From contig CALWAB010000105.1 of assembly GCA_944372745.1 (NCBI GenBank), positions 1 to 32,883 on the forward strand: DNA of 32,883 nt. The letters run 5' to 3'. The notes beneath the pieces were generated by a model that worked only from the letters and a program-made list of their open reading frames with translations, was not told where the DNA came from and made no database searches. The translations under genes were made by a program, and so were the position numbers. How positions within the stretch are numbered: the stretch's first letter is position 1; each line of letters starts with the position of its first letter. Shown one piece after another: positions 15,758 through 23,306 of the stretch. Origin of the DNA: an uncultured Clostridia bacterium. GTDB lineage: Bacteria; Bacillota; Clostridia; Christensenellales; UBA1242.

Positions 15758-17014
15758 CTATTTGTCTTCTTCAAAATCAAATTCAAAGTCAGAATTATCA
15801 AATTCATCATCACTTATAACTTCCGTTGAATCGCTATCCATATTTATAGTATTTGTATTATTTTCTGTGTTTTCTTCATCCAAACTAAAATCTTCTTCAT
15901 CGGATAATACAAAATCATTTTCGTCTAGATTGTCTGCTATTCCTGAGTTAAATATAGTTTCCTTTGAATCTTGTTCTTCAGTTTTAACATCGATTTTAAA
16001 CCCGGTTAATTTAGCTGCCAATCTTACATTATGTCCATTCATACCTATGGCTAATGATAATTTATCTTTGTCTACTATAACTTTAGCACTGTGGTTTAAT
16101 TCATCAATTTCTACACTTTTTACAGTAGCAGGTTGTAATGCTCTTGCAATATATACAAACGGGTCTTCGCTATATTCAATGACATCTATTTTTTCACCAT
16201 TTAATTCAGCAGTTATTGTATTAATTCGAGCCCCTTTATTTCCTATACATGCACCAACTGGGTCTATAGTACCGTTAACTGAAGCAACTGCAATTTTTGT
16301 TCTTAAACCAGCTTCGCGAGCAATACTTTTAATTTCTACTTCTCCACTTTCTATTTCTGGAACTTCAATTTCAAGTAAACGACGAACATATCCAGCAGCT
16401 TTTCTTGACAAACAAATTTGAGGTCCAAAAGGTGTATCTTTTATTTGTTTAACAAAAACTTTAATCTTGTCTCCAATATTATACTTTTCGTTTGGAATTT
16501 GCTCATAATTATTCAAAACGCCATATATATTTGAACCAGCTATTTCTACATAAACATTTTTTTCATCTTTTCTATTTATAATGCCAGTTATTATTTCATT
16601 CTCTTTTCCATTCATTTCTTGCAATAGTTTATCTTTTTCTGCTTCGTGAATTTTTTGCATTATAATATGTTTAGCAGTTTGTGCGGCTATTCTTCCAAAT
16701 TCTTCTTTAGGTACTACCTCTTCAGTAATTAAATCTCCTACTTTATACTTAGCACGAGTCAATCCCGCATTAGCATCCTGAACACTAATTTGTTTCTCTG
16801 GGTCTTCTACTTCATCCACTACACTTTTATAGGCATATAATTTAATCGTGTTTTTTTCTGGTATGAGCTTAACAAAAGCAGATCTAGCTTCACCAAAATT
16901 CTTCTTATAAGCAGATGTCAAAGCTGTCTCAAGAATCTGAATAAACTCTTCCTTATTAATATTTTTTTGTTCTTCTAAATCATTAAGTGCATTAAAAAAA
17001 TCTTTGCTTACCAT
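15758..17014 (-). CDS. nusA: Transcription termination/antitermination protein NusA
   Basis: RNA polymerase-binding factor for pausing, termination and antitermination. It has the N-terminal polymerase-binding domain (1-130, LETALTSAYKKNFG), an S1 domain (about 135-200, ITGIINRKDEKNVYVEIAG) and two KH domains (about 215-345, with DPVGACIGNKGARINTI and LAIGMNGHNVRLAAKLTGFKIDV). A strongly acidic tail of about 70 residues (346-418) is an addition to the standard Gram-positive form of about 350 aa. AGGAG lies inside the end of rimP, whose stop is 9 bases upstream. Readthrough or loss of rimP translation could therefore affect nusA expression. Confidence 0.96.
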   Translation of the reverse strand: MVSKDFFNALNDLEEQKNINKEEFIQILETALTSAYKKNFGEARSAFVKLIPEKNTIKLYAYKSVVDEVEDPEKQISVQDANAGLTRAKYKVGDLITEEVVPKEEFGRIAAQTAKHIIMQKIHEAEKDKLLQEMNGKENEIITGIINRKDEKNVYVEIAGSNIYGVLNNYEQIPNEKYNIGDKIKVFVKQIKDTPFGPQICLSRKAAGYVRRLLEIEVPEIESGEVEIKSIAREAGLRTKIAVASVNGTIDPVGACIGNKGARINTITAELNGEKIDVIEYSEDPFVYIARALQPATVKSVEIDELNHSAKVIVDKDKLSLAIGMNGHNVRLAAKLTGFKIDVKTEEQDSKETIFNSGIADNLDENDFVLSDEEDFSLDEENTENNTNTINMDSDSTEVISDDEFDNSDFEFDFEEDK

Positions 17015-17023
17015 TTTATTCTC

Positions 17024-17482
17024 CTAAAAATCTATGCTCAATTTTGCATTTGCAATATCTTTTCTATCAAATTCTTTATTTTCACCATCTATCTGTAATA
17101 TTATACTATTATCATTGACTTCAATTAATTTTCCTGTAAATTCTTTTTTACCATATTGATTATTAAATAACTTAATATCAATATCTTGGTTTAAACGATA
17201 TAAAAATTCTTTAGTTGTCTTTAATTGTCTTGTAAGACCGAATGAAGATACACTTAAATTGTATGATTCACCATTAGAAATATCTATATCTTCTATCTTT
17301 GAATCTATAGCATTGTGTACTTTCTCTCAATCATCTATTGTAACACCACCATCTTTATCAATAAAAATAGTCAAGGTCATATCATCGCCTTCTTTAGCGT
17401 ATTCAACTTCAATAAGTTTACATCCACAACTTTCAATAATTGGAGTAATTTCTTTTTCAATTTCTTCTAATTTATTAGACAT
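17024..17482 (-). pseudogene. rimP: Ribosome maturation factor RimP, interrupted by an in-frame TGA
   Basis: Factor for 30S assembly, first gene of the nusA-infB operon. The frame from the ATG at 17482 (ribosome binding site GAGG) reads 152 codons to the TAG at 17026-17024, with one internal TGA at codon 52 (17329-17327). Both halves are clearly RimP: IEKEITPIIESCGCKLIEVEY, LTIFIDKDGGVTIDD, then the TGA, then EKVHNAIDSKI and SYNLSVSSFGLTRQLKTTKEF. In E. coli (VDDCADVS) and B. subtilis (IEECAKVS) the TGA position is a conserved cysteine. No start codon follows soon after the TGA, so reinitiation cannot rescue it. It may be a nonsense mutation, a sequence error, or recoding. Apart from this codon the gene is intact. 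Confidence 0.8.
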
Positions 17483-17500
17483 AATTTCCTCTTATAAAAT

Positions 17501-17523
17501 TGAGAGTGGCAAAGCCACTCTCA
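17501..17523 (-). promoter_or_regulatory. Leader hairpin of the rimP-nusA-infB operon
   Basis: A 10-bp perfect GC-containing stem (TGAGAGTGGC at 17501-17510, GCCACTCTCA at 17514-17523) with an AAA loop. It lies between the predicted transcript start (about 17528) and the rimP ribosome binding site, so it occupies most of the 46-base leader. AATTTTATAAG follows on the minus strand, so partial attenuation is possible. Confidence 0.6.
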
Positions 17524-17534
17524 TTTACAACATT

Positions 17535-17563
17535 AGTATATCACACTTATATGATTTAGTCAA
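17535..17563 (-). promoter_or_regulatory. Sigma-A promoter of the rimP-nusA-infB operon
   Basis: On the minus strand TTGACT (17563-17558), 17 bases, TATACT (17540-17535) with a TGA extension. It lies immediately after the DUF1292 stop. Confidence 0.75.
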
Positions 17564-17568
17564 GTAAT

Positions 17569-17880
17569 TTATTCGTTATTTTCGCCTTCTTCATCCAATA
17601 ACTTATAATAAGCATCAAAAACAGCATCAATAATCTTTTCATCTTCAACAACAGATAATACTTCATCTGATTCTTCATCTGCATCAAGTAAGAAAACAAT
17701 TGCTTCGTCATCAGCAACGCCTTCCATCTCTTCTACAGGCTTTAAAATTGCATAAACTTCATTTTCATAAGGTATAATAGCAATTTGTTCAAACTCTACT
17801 TCCTTATCATTTTCATCATAAAGAACAATAGTCCCAAGATCATTCTCATCTAACAATCTTTCAATAGCATTTTTTTCCAT
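17569..17880 (-). CDS. DUF1292 family protein (YrzB-like)
   Basis: A 103-aa, very acidic cytoplasmic protein of the DUF1292 family, function unknown. The typical strand pattern is seen (GTIVLYDENDKEVEFEQIAII, EVYAILKPVEE, EAIVFLLD). Its usual place in Firmicutes is directly after ruvX, as here. The ribosome binding site TAGGAG overlaps the ruvX stop, indicating coupling. Acidic low-complexity C-terminus. Confidence 0.88.
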   Translation of the reverse strand: MEKNAIERLLDENDLGTIVLYDENDKEVEFEQIAIIPYENEVYAILKPVEEMEGVADDEAIVFLLDADEESDEVLSVVEDEKIIDAVFDAYYKLLDEEGENNE

Positions 17881-17889
17881 AATAAACTC

Positions 17890-18303
17890 CTAATCTCTTT
17901 TTTTATCTAAATAACTTTGTAGGATAAAAGTGGCTGCAACTTTATCAATGACTTGCTTTCTATCTTTTCTAGACACATTGGCATCTATAAGCATTCTCTC
18001 TGCGCTAACAGTTGTCAATCGCTCATCTTGAAATACAATTTCTTGTTTACAATACTTTTTTAAATTGTCTACAAATTCATAAGTTTCTTGACACTTGACG
18101 CCCTGCGTTCCATCCATATTTATAGGCAATCCAAACACTATGACATCTACATCGTTTTCGTTTGCAATTTTTGCTATGTGCTGTAAATCTTCATCTAAAC
18201 TTTTTCTTTTATAAGTTTCTAAAGCCGAAGCAAAAATATTCAATGCATCCGACATAGCAAGCCCAATTCGTACCTGCCCTAAATCAACACCAAGTTTTCT
18301 CAT
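17890..18303 (-). CDS. ruvX: RuvX/YqgF: pre-16S rRNA nuclease or Holliday junction resolvase family
   Basis: An RNase H-fold nuclease family implicated in 16S rRNA 5' end maturation. The catalytic aspartate is D7 in MRKLGVDLGQVRIGLAMSD; the second acidic site is DERLTTVSAERML (about 98-110), and the third is in the C-terminal VIDKVAATFILQSYLD. Length of 137 aa is typical. The usual upstream partner ireB is absent. A plausible sigma-A promoter lies 22 bases upstream. Confidence 0.93.
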   Translation of the reverse strand: MRKLGVDLGQVRIGLAMSDALNIFASALETYKRKSLDEDLQHIAKIANENDVDVIVFGLPINMDGTQGVKCQETYEFVDNLKKYCKQEIVFQDERLTTVSAERMLIDANVSRKDRKQVIDKVAATFILQSYLDKKRD

Positions 18304-18324
18304 CCTTTGCCTGCCACTAAATTA

Positions 18325-18352
18325 ATTGTAACACATTTTTCTTTAAAAACAA
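18325..18352 (-). promoter_or_regulatory. Possible sigma-A promoter of ruvX-DUF1292
   Basis: On the minus strand TTGTTT (18352-18347), 16 bases, TACAAT (18330-18325) with an extended TGT. Confidence 0.45.
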
Positions 18353-18430
18353 AGCAATTTGATACCATAAATACTAAGCTTATTGCATCTTCCTATATTT
18401 TTTACTAATTTTCAATTTATATACTAACAT

Positions 18431-18964
18431 TTATGCTGTTACTTCTTTAATTATATCATCTACTATTTTATCTAAAGTTTCAGGCAATGAATCTGCAAAT
18501 TCATAATCAATTCCATACCTATTTAATAATTCCAATATTGTTTCCCCTACTTCATTGGCTTGTTGTTCAGATTGATGCCTACCATTTGTATCATATTCTA
18601 CTACACGCTTTAAATAATAATTTCTATTATTAAATGTATTATTTACTTGTGCAATGAACATATTAAATTCTTCTTTAGCACATTCTAAATTGTTATAGTA
18701 AATGCTAATAAACGCTGGCGCATCTGTAATCACTACATCAACCTTATCCATAAGGCGTGCTATTCGATAAAATTGATTGCCAAAAATGAATACCTGATTC
18801 TCAAAAGCAGTAAAATTTTCTTCATAAAATAGTTCTTTTGCATATTCAGGAGCCATTTCACAATTAATTCCTCTCATTTTTAAAGAAGCAAAAATATAAG
18901 CCATAGCAGTAGACTTTCCCGAACCCGGTGCACCAAATAAATTAACAACAATATTTTTTTTCAT
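18431..18964 (-). CDS. P-loop NTPase/kinase-like protein, phage-type
   Basis: A 177-aa ATP-binding protein with Walker A GAPGSGKST (residues 11-19) at the extreme N-terminus, then APEYAKELFYEE, ENQVFIFGNQFYRI and VDVVITDAPAFISIYY (Walker B-like aspartate). This order resembles nucleoside or nicotinamide-riboside kinase-like ATPases common in large bacteriophage genomes; the substrate is unknown. AAAAGGA precedes the ATG. It stands alone with its own intergenic flanks and no other phage gene nearby, so it may be a domesticated phage-type gene. An orthodox cellular kinase assignment is not supported. Confidence 0.7.
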   Translation of the reverse strand: MKKNIVVNLFGAPGSGKSTAMAYIFASLKMRGINCEMAPEYAKELFYEENFTAFENQVFIFGNQFYRIARLMDKVDVVITDAPAFISIYYNNLECAKEEFNMFIAQVNNTFNNRNYYLKRVVEYDTNGRHQSEQQANEVGETILELLNRYGIDYEFADSLPETLDKIVDDIIKEVTA

Positions 18965-19008
18965 ATAAAATCCTTTTAATTATAATATATTGACAAAATT
19001 TGCAAATA

Positions 19009-19038
19009 CTATCTTGAAACCCACAGGTTTCAAGATAG
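19009..19038 (+). promoter_or_regulatory. Perfect 13-bp leader hairpin overlapping the ribosome binding site
   Basis: CTATCTTGAAACC (19009-19021) is the exact reverse complement of GGTTTCAAGATAG (19026-19038), with loop CACA. The last two bases of the stem are the first two of the AGGAGG (19037-19042) serving the 44-codon gene. It could gate translation as an RNA hairpin or be a palindromic operator in DNA. No T-run follows, so it is not a terminator. Confidence 0.6.
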
Positions 19039-19048
19039 GAGGCATAAG

Positions 19049-19183
19049 ATGAAAGAAGGTTTAATACTTGGTTTGATGGCTGGGCTTGTAGTAGGTGCTT
19101 TTTTAGCACATACTTGTGAGCCAGTACAAAAAGCCGTCGAAAAAGGAAAAGCTGAACTTAAAAAACAAGTAGAAAAATTATAA
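19049..19183 (+). CDS. Small membrane peptide, 44 aa
   Basis: The peptide begins MKEGLILGLMAGLVVGAFLA, a Gly-rich hydrophobic helix, then HTCEPVQKAVEKG and a Lys/Glu amphipathic end (KAELKKQVEKL). The pattern of a Gly-rich membrane helix followed by a charged helix recalls a miniature YtxH-type protein, but the likeness is loose. AGGAGG six bases before the ATG and a terminator after the stop support a real gene. It is the only plus-strand gene between 6 kb and the end of the window, and it is divergent from the P-loop gene. The 13-bp leader hairpin suggests regulated translation. Confidence 0.72.
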   Translation: MKEGLILGLMAGLVVGAFLAHTCEPVQKAVEKGKAELKKQVEKL

Positions 19184-19213
19184 ATAATTCATCATTAGTT
19201 CGCAACCTAAATT

Positions 19214-19240
19214 AAAGGGTCTTAAGACCCTTTTTATTTT
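19214..19240 (+). terminator. Terminator of the 44-codon gene
   Basis: AAAGGGTC (19214-19221), loop TTAA, GACCCTTT (19226-19233), followed on the plus strand by more T residues. It also abuts the stop of the convergent gene at 19234 and may act weakly on that strand. Confidence 0.85.
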
Positions 19241-19941
19241 TTATCGACCAATTTGCTTAAAACATACTCATCTAAATATTCTTGCAAGAAAGGATATCTA
19301 TTGACCGGATTTTTATCATTATAAGCCAAATCAAATCTCAATAAATATCTATCAAAATCTCCATTAAAACCACTTTCAAATAAATTTAACAATTTTTCTT
19401 TGTCGTTTTCTTTTTCTACAATATGAAGTAAAATCACATCACCGCGTTTTACATGTTCAAGAAAAGCCATCATTGCACTATTGTTGTTTAACCAATCTTT
19501 TTGCTTAAATATAATATCAGTCAAATCTTTTGAAAAAATATCTTTTTTAGCCACTGCTATAATGTTGGCATCAGTATTAATCAGCTGCAAACCAAAGACA
19601 CCTTTTTGTCTTTTTTTGTAAGTAAAAGCAATAGCAAGTATTTCCCATTCAAAGTTGGTTTTTCTCGACATTAATGAAGATACATCGTTTGCAAATTTTT
19701 GAATATCAATAAATCCACCTATCAGTAAATCATCTTGATATTGTATCATTGATGAATTAATATTGCTAATATCTTCATTAATTCTATCATAATACTCTTT
19801 ATATTTTGCTTTTGTTATTTCACTAAAATTTCTTATTTCTTCATATTCTCGTTGTTGTAAATCTTTCTTTTCTTTTAGTTTGGCAAACAAGTCTTTTCGC
19901 TCTTTGGATATAATATCGAAGACTTCCGCATAATCCTTCAT
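19234..19941 (-). CDS. Hypothetical protein with N-terminal coiled coil, 235 aa
   Basis: Not recognised. Residues 1-70 are highly charged and likely coiled coil (ISKERKDLFAKLKEKKDLQQREYEEI). The rest looks alpha/beta, with hydrophobic strands (WEILAIAFTYKKR, VFGLQLINTDANIIAVAK, DVILLHIVE) and a C-terminal NRYPFLQEYLDEYVLSKLVDKK. No membrane segment and no catalytic motif can be named. An excellent ribosome binding site (GGGGAGG) precedes the ATG. It lies 18 bases after hpf on the same strand, so it is probably co-transcribed with the ribosome hibernation factor. Confidence 0.75.
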   Translation of the reverse strand: MKDYAEVFDIISKERKDLFAKLKEKKDLQQREYEEIRNFSEITKAKYKEYYDRINEDISNINSSMIQYQDDLLIGGFIDIQKFANDVSSLMSRKTNFEWEILAIAFTYKKRQKGVFGLQLINTDANIIAVAKKDIFSKDLTDIIFKQKDWLNNNSAMMAFLEHVKRGDVILLHIVEKENDKEKLLNLFESGFNGDFDRYLLRFDLAYNDKNPVNRYPFLQEYLDEYVLSKLVDKK

Positions 19942-19959
19942 TGTTTACCTCCCCAATTA

Positions 19960-20490
19960 TTAATATTCAAGCTCAATATGCCCAAAGTCATTATCATGAC
20001 GACGATATACAACATTGACTTTACCAGTCTCTGCGTTAAGGAATACATAGAAATCGTGGTCAGTCATTTCTAGACTTGCGATAGCATCTTCTACATCTGT
20101 AGGGTCAAGTTCAAATTTCTTTGTTCTTGTAACTTTATTATGAACGACTTTAGGTTCATCTGATAAAAATTCAAGTTCAGGAATATCAAATGAAGTTTTC
20201 TTGAATTTATCTTTCAACTTATCTTTATTTTTATATACTTGTCTTTCAATCTTTGACAAAGCAGTATCTATATTGACATACATATTGTCACTAGCTACTT
20301 CACTTCTAAAGAATGTATACCTATCTTTGATAGTAATTTCCATTTTATATAGACCATTTTCATATTTACAATAGACTTGTGCCTTTGCTTCGTCATTGAA
20401 ATATCTATCCAATCTATTTATCTTTTTTGTTATAATGTCTTTAAGTTTTTCACTTATATTATAATTTTTTGATAATATTTCTAATTGCAT
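19960..20490 (-). CDS. hpf: Ribosome hibernation promoting factor, long form
   Basis: Binds the 30S decoding region and joins two ribosomes into an inactive 100S dimer in slow growth. The N-terminal RaiA-like domain (1-95) has MQLEILSKNYNISEKLKDIITKKINRLDRYF. After a linker, the C-terminal dimerisation domain (about 115-176) carries KKFELDPTDVEDAIASLEMTDHDFYVFLNAETGKVNVVYRRHDNDFGHIE. The length of 176 aa is that of long HPF. The ribosome binding site AAGAGGTGA supports the ATG. Confidence 0.95.
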   Translation of the reverse strand: MQLEILSKNYNISEKLKDIITKKINRLDRYFNDEAKAQVYCKYENGLYKMEITIKDRYTFFRSEVASDNMYVNIDTALSKIERQVYKNKDKLKDKFKKTSFDIPELEFLSDEPKVVHNKVTRTKKFELDPTDVEDAIASLEMTDHDFYVFLNAETGKVNVVYRRHDNDFGHIELEY

Positions 20491-20516
20491 AATTCACCTC
20501 TTAATTAATCTTTTTT

Positions 20517-20545
20517 ATTTTATTTAAATAAAATCATTTTTGCAA
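20517..20545 (-). promoter_or_regulatory. Possible sigma-A promoter of hpf
   Basis: On the minus strand TTGCAA (20545-20540), 17 bases, TAAAAT (20522-20517). The -35 overlaps the terminator hairpin of the preceding gene. Confidence 0.4.
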
Positions 20546-20556
20546 ACAAAATGATT
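20528..20556 (-). terminator. Terminator of the amidohydrolase gene
   Basis: AATCATTTT (20532-20540) and AAAATGATT (20548-20556) form a 9-bp stem with a 7-base loop, followed on the minus strand by TTATTT. It lies 27 bases after the mtaD-like stop. Confidence 0.65.
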
Positions 20557-20582
20557 GTTAATATTAATTCTTTTCAAAAAAA

Positions 20583-21878
20583 CTACATTTTACTCATTTT
20601 TTTTAGCCTACTTATAGAGTTATTGCATTCAGCTATAATTTTCTCGACATCTATAAAATTAGCAAATCCCCCATTTTCGTATAATATTTCACCATTTACC
20701 ATTGTCATAACAACATTATCAGGACGGGCTGAATAAACCATATTTGATATATAATTATTATTAGGTTGAAAGTTTATATCCTTTATAGATATTCTAATTA
20801 AATCAGCTTTATATCCAGTTTCTATTTTACCGACTTTATTATTAAGCATTAATGGATAAGTAGCATTTATCGTTGCCATTTTAAGCATTAATTCTGCTGG
20901 CATAATGTTTGTTTCATATAAATTAACTTTTTGAAGTAATGTAGCTAAATACATTTCTTTAAACATATCAATAGAATTATTGCTAGCTGGTCCATCTGTT
21001 CCTAAACAAACATTTATTCCTGCTTGCATCATTGAATATATAGGAGCAATTCCACTCCCCAATTTCATATTACTTGCTGGACAATGAGCAATTGATACAT
21101 TATGATTAAGTAAAATATCATAATCATCCTTATCAATATGAACACCATGAGCAAGCAAACAGCGATGCTCAAAGAAACCAATGTCTTCCAATAATTGAAC
21201 TGGCGTTTTATTAAATTTTTGCACACATTCCCCAACTTCCGTCAATGTTTCCGCTAAATGAATGTGCATAGGCAATTTAAAATCTCTTGCCATTAAAACA
21301 GTATCTTCTAGCCCTTTTGTATCAACTGTGTAAATTGAATGTGCATAAGCAATATAAGATATTAATTCGCTATCGTGTGGTAAACTTTCAAATTCTCTCT
21401 TAAGTGCAGAATATCTATCATCATAAATATTTGCACCCAATGCACAAACTAAGCGCATTTTCATATCTAAATTGGCTTTCACAATACTTTCTGGTTCAAA
21501 ATACGCATCCAATTGAGTAGTTATACCACTTTTTATACTTTCTAACAAACCTAATTGTGTACCATAATAAATATCATTTGGGGTTAAAAATTTTTCTATG
21601 ACAAACATATTATCGTACAGCCACTCTTGTAAAGGAACATCATCTTTTAATCCCCTAAACAAAGACATAGCATTATGAGCATGAGCATTTATAAACCCTG
21701 CACTTAAAATGTCACCCTCAAAATCTATTACTCTATCTGCATTAAATGCGAAACTAAATAAATTATCATTTTCTCCCACAAAGGCAAAGTTCGAGCCATC
21801 AATACATACAGTCATATTGGACAATATATTCGCATTTTCTAAATCCAATATTTTGGCATTAATTATCTTAATTTTCAT
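20583..21878 (-). CDS. mtaD: MtaD-type amidohydrolase (methylthioadenosine/S-adenosylhomocysteine deaminase family)
   Basis: A metal-dependent deaminase of the amidohydrolase superfamily, probably acting on adenosine derivatives such as S-adenosylhomocysteine or 5'-methylthioadenosine. Metal ligands and motifs in order: HAHN (H66, H68) in GFINAHAHNAMSLFRG, MHIHLAET, CLLAHGVHID and AHCPASNMKLGSG, and the catalytic aspartate in VCLGTDGPASNN. Length (431 aa) is normal. The exact substrate of this family varies (cytosine, guanine and other adenosine forms), so the deaminase class is firmer than the substrate. It starts 10 bases after the FAD dehydrogenase gene on the same strand. Confidence 0.85.
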   Translation of the reverse strand: MKIKIINAKILDLENANILSNMTVCIDGSNFAFVGENDNLFSFAFNADRVIDFEGDILSAGFINAHAHNAMSLFRGLKDDVPLQEWLYDNMFVIEKFLTPNDIYYGTQLGLLESIKSGITTQLDAYFEPESIVKANLDMKMRLVCALGANIYDDRYSALKREFESLPHDSELISYIAYAHSIYTVDTKGLEDTVLMARDFKLPMHIHLAETLTEVGECVQKFNKTPVQLLEDIGFFEHRCLLAHGVHIDKDDYDILLNHNVSIAHCPASNMKLGSGIAPIYSMMQAGINVCLGTDGPASNNSIDMFKEMYLATLLQKVNLYETNIMPAELMLKMATINATYPLMLNNKVGKIETGYKADLIRISIKDINFQPNNNYISNMVYSARPDNVVMTMVNGEILYENGGFANFIDVEKIIAECNNSISRLKKMSKM

Positions 21879-21888
21879 AAAAATCCTA

Positions 21889-23280
21889 TTAGCTATTTAA
21901 TATTTTATCTGCGATATAAAGACCATGAGCCGCTGCGTGGCTTAAACTTCTTGTAAAGCCACCGCCATCGCCTATGGCATATATATTTTTGCAACCATTA
22001 ATTTCAAAATCAGTAGTTTCTGGTCTTGTAGCATAATATTTACATTCAATTCCATAAAGTAATGTATCCATATTAGCTGTCCCAGGAGCTATTCTGTCTA
22101 ATGCGTATATAGTTTCTACAATATTATCTAGTTGACGCTTCGGCATACACAAAGCTAAATCACCCGGTACCGCTTCAAGCGTAGGAATTGTAGTTGATTG
22201 AGCCAATCTTTCTGGAGTTGTCCTTCGTCCTTTTACTAAATCTCCAAATCTTTGGACAAGAACACTTCCACCGCTAATTTTATTCGCTAAAGATGCTACA
22301 TATCTTGCATATTCTATAGGTTCTTTAAATGGCTGAGTGAATGTACTAGTAGAAAGCAATGCAAAATTACTATTTTTAGTCTTTTTGTCTTCTTGAGCAT
22401 AGCTATGACCATTAATTGTCAATACATTGTCAGTATTTTCCATAACTACTTGTCCTCGCTCGTTAAAACAAAACATTCTAACTACATCGCCATAACCTTT
22501 TGTTCTATACCAAACTTTAGGTTCATAAATTTGTTTGCTAAATTTATCCCAAACAATAGATGGTAATTCTACTCTTACTCCTAAATCCACTTGGTTATTA
22601 TTGCACTCAATTCCGTTTTTATCACACCAAGTTCTAAAATCTTGACTCCCTGCTCGTCCAACTGCAAAAACAATATGTTCTCCATGTACTGATACTTCAG
22701 TATTTTGATAACTAAATAATACTGTATTAGTATTTTTGTCTACATCTAGTGCTCTTGCACGCGTTAAAATTGTCACCTTATCCTTTAAATATTCAATTAA
22801 TTTCAACATTGTGAAGTAATTTTCGTCTGTCCCTAAATGCTTCAAGTCTGTTTGTCTAAGATGCAAATCATATTTCAAACATTCGCGTTTAAGCTCATCA
22901 TTAGGATGAAATACCTTTGTAGTAGCGCCAAAGTTAACTAAAACTTCATCAGCCTGTTTGATATATGATAATACTGTATCAGCTGGTAAATAATCAGTTA
23001 ACCACCCACCATATTCTGTGCCTATTATATATTTTCCATCACTAAATGCCCCAGCACCAGCCATACCACTCATTATGGCACAATTAGCACATTTCAAACA
23101 TCCCCCTTTCCCTTTGTTTTTTGTAATTAAGGGGCATTTTCTTTCAGATAAATCATTGCCTTTTTCAAGCAACAATATTTTTAATTTATCATTTTGTTTA
23201 CTCAATCTATAGGCAGTCATAATGCCACCTATTCCACCGCCAATTATGACTACATCATATTTATTTAAAATTTCGCTCAT
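21889..23280 (-). CDS. FAD-dependent dehydrogenase (COG2509-like)
   Basis: An uncharacterised FAD-dependent oxidoreductase. The N-terminal dinucleotide-binding motif is VVIIGGGIGGIMTAYRL (about 9-25), followed by the signature cysteine cluster GGCLKCANCAIMSGMAGAGAFSDGK, and it closes with the C-terminal FAD motif NIYAIGDGGGFTRSLSHAAAHG. The Cys cluster near residue 60-70 may bind a metal or form a redox disulfide; this is inference. Two starts are possible: ATG at 23292 (AGGA, four-base spacing) or ATG at 23280 (GGAG, six-base spacing); I prefer 23280. It sits 26 bases after the topoisomerase A subunit. Confidence 0.83.
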   Translation of the reverse strand: MSEILNKYDVVIIGGGIGGIMTAYRLSKQNDKLKILLLEKGNDLSERKCPLITKNKGKGGCLKCANCAIMSGMAGAGAFSDGKYIIGTEYGGWLTDYLPADTVLSYIKQADEVLVNFGATTKVFHPNDELKRECLKYDLHLRQTDLKHLGTDENYFTMLKLIEYLKDKVTILTRARALDVDKNTNTVLFSYQNTEVSVHGEHIVFAVGRAGSQDFRTWCDKNGIECNNNQVDLGVRVELPSIVWDKFSKQIYEPKVWYRTKGYGDVVRMFCFNERGQVVMENTDNVLTINGHSYAQEDKKTKNSNFALLSTSTFTQPFKEPIEYARYVASLANKISGGSVLVQRFGDLVKGRRTTPERLAQSTTIPTLEAVPGDLALCMPKRQLDNIVETIYALDRIAPGTANMDTLLYGIECKYYATRPETTDFEINGCKNIYAIGDGGGFTRSLSHAAAHGLYIADKILNS

Positions 23281-23306
23281 ATTATTCTCCATTTCATCCT
23301 ATGTTA

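Noticed and set aside
17327..17329. Genome-wide reassignment of TGA to an amino acid
   Set aside because: TGA ends at least four genes here at the expected place, including the ATGA overlap of spoIIIAD and spoIIIAE, spoIIIAB, the 83-aa membrane protein and the gene at 1970. Tryptophan is encoded by TGG.
18990..19012. TTGACA with TACTAT as a promoter for the 44-codon gene
   Set aside because: The spacing is only 11 bases. The TATAAT at 18981-18986 with a weak TTTTCA -35 is more plausible, but still too weak to list.
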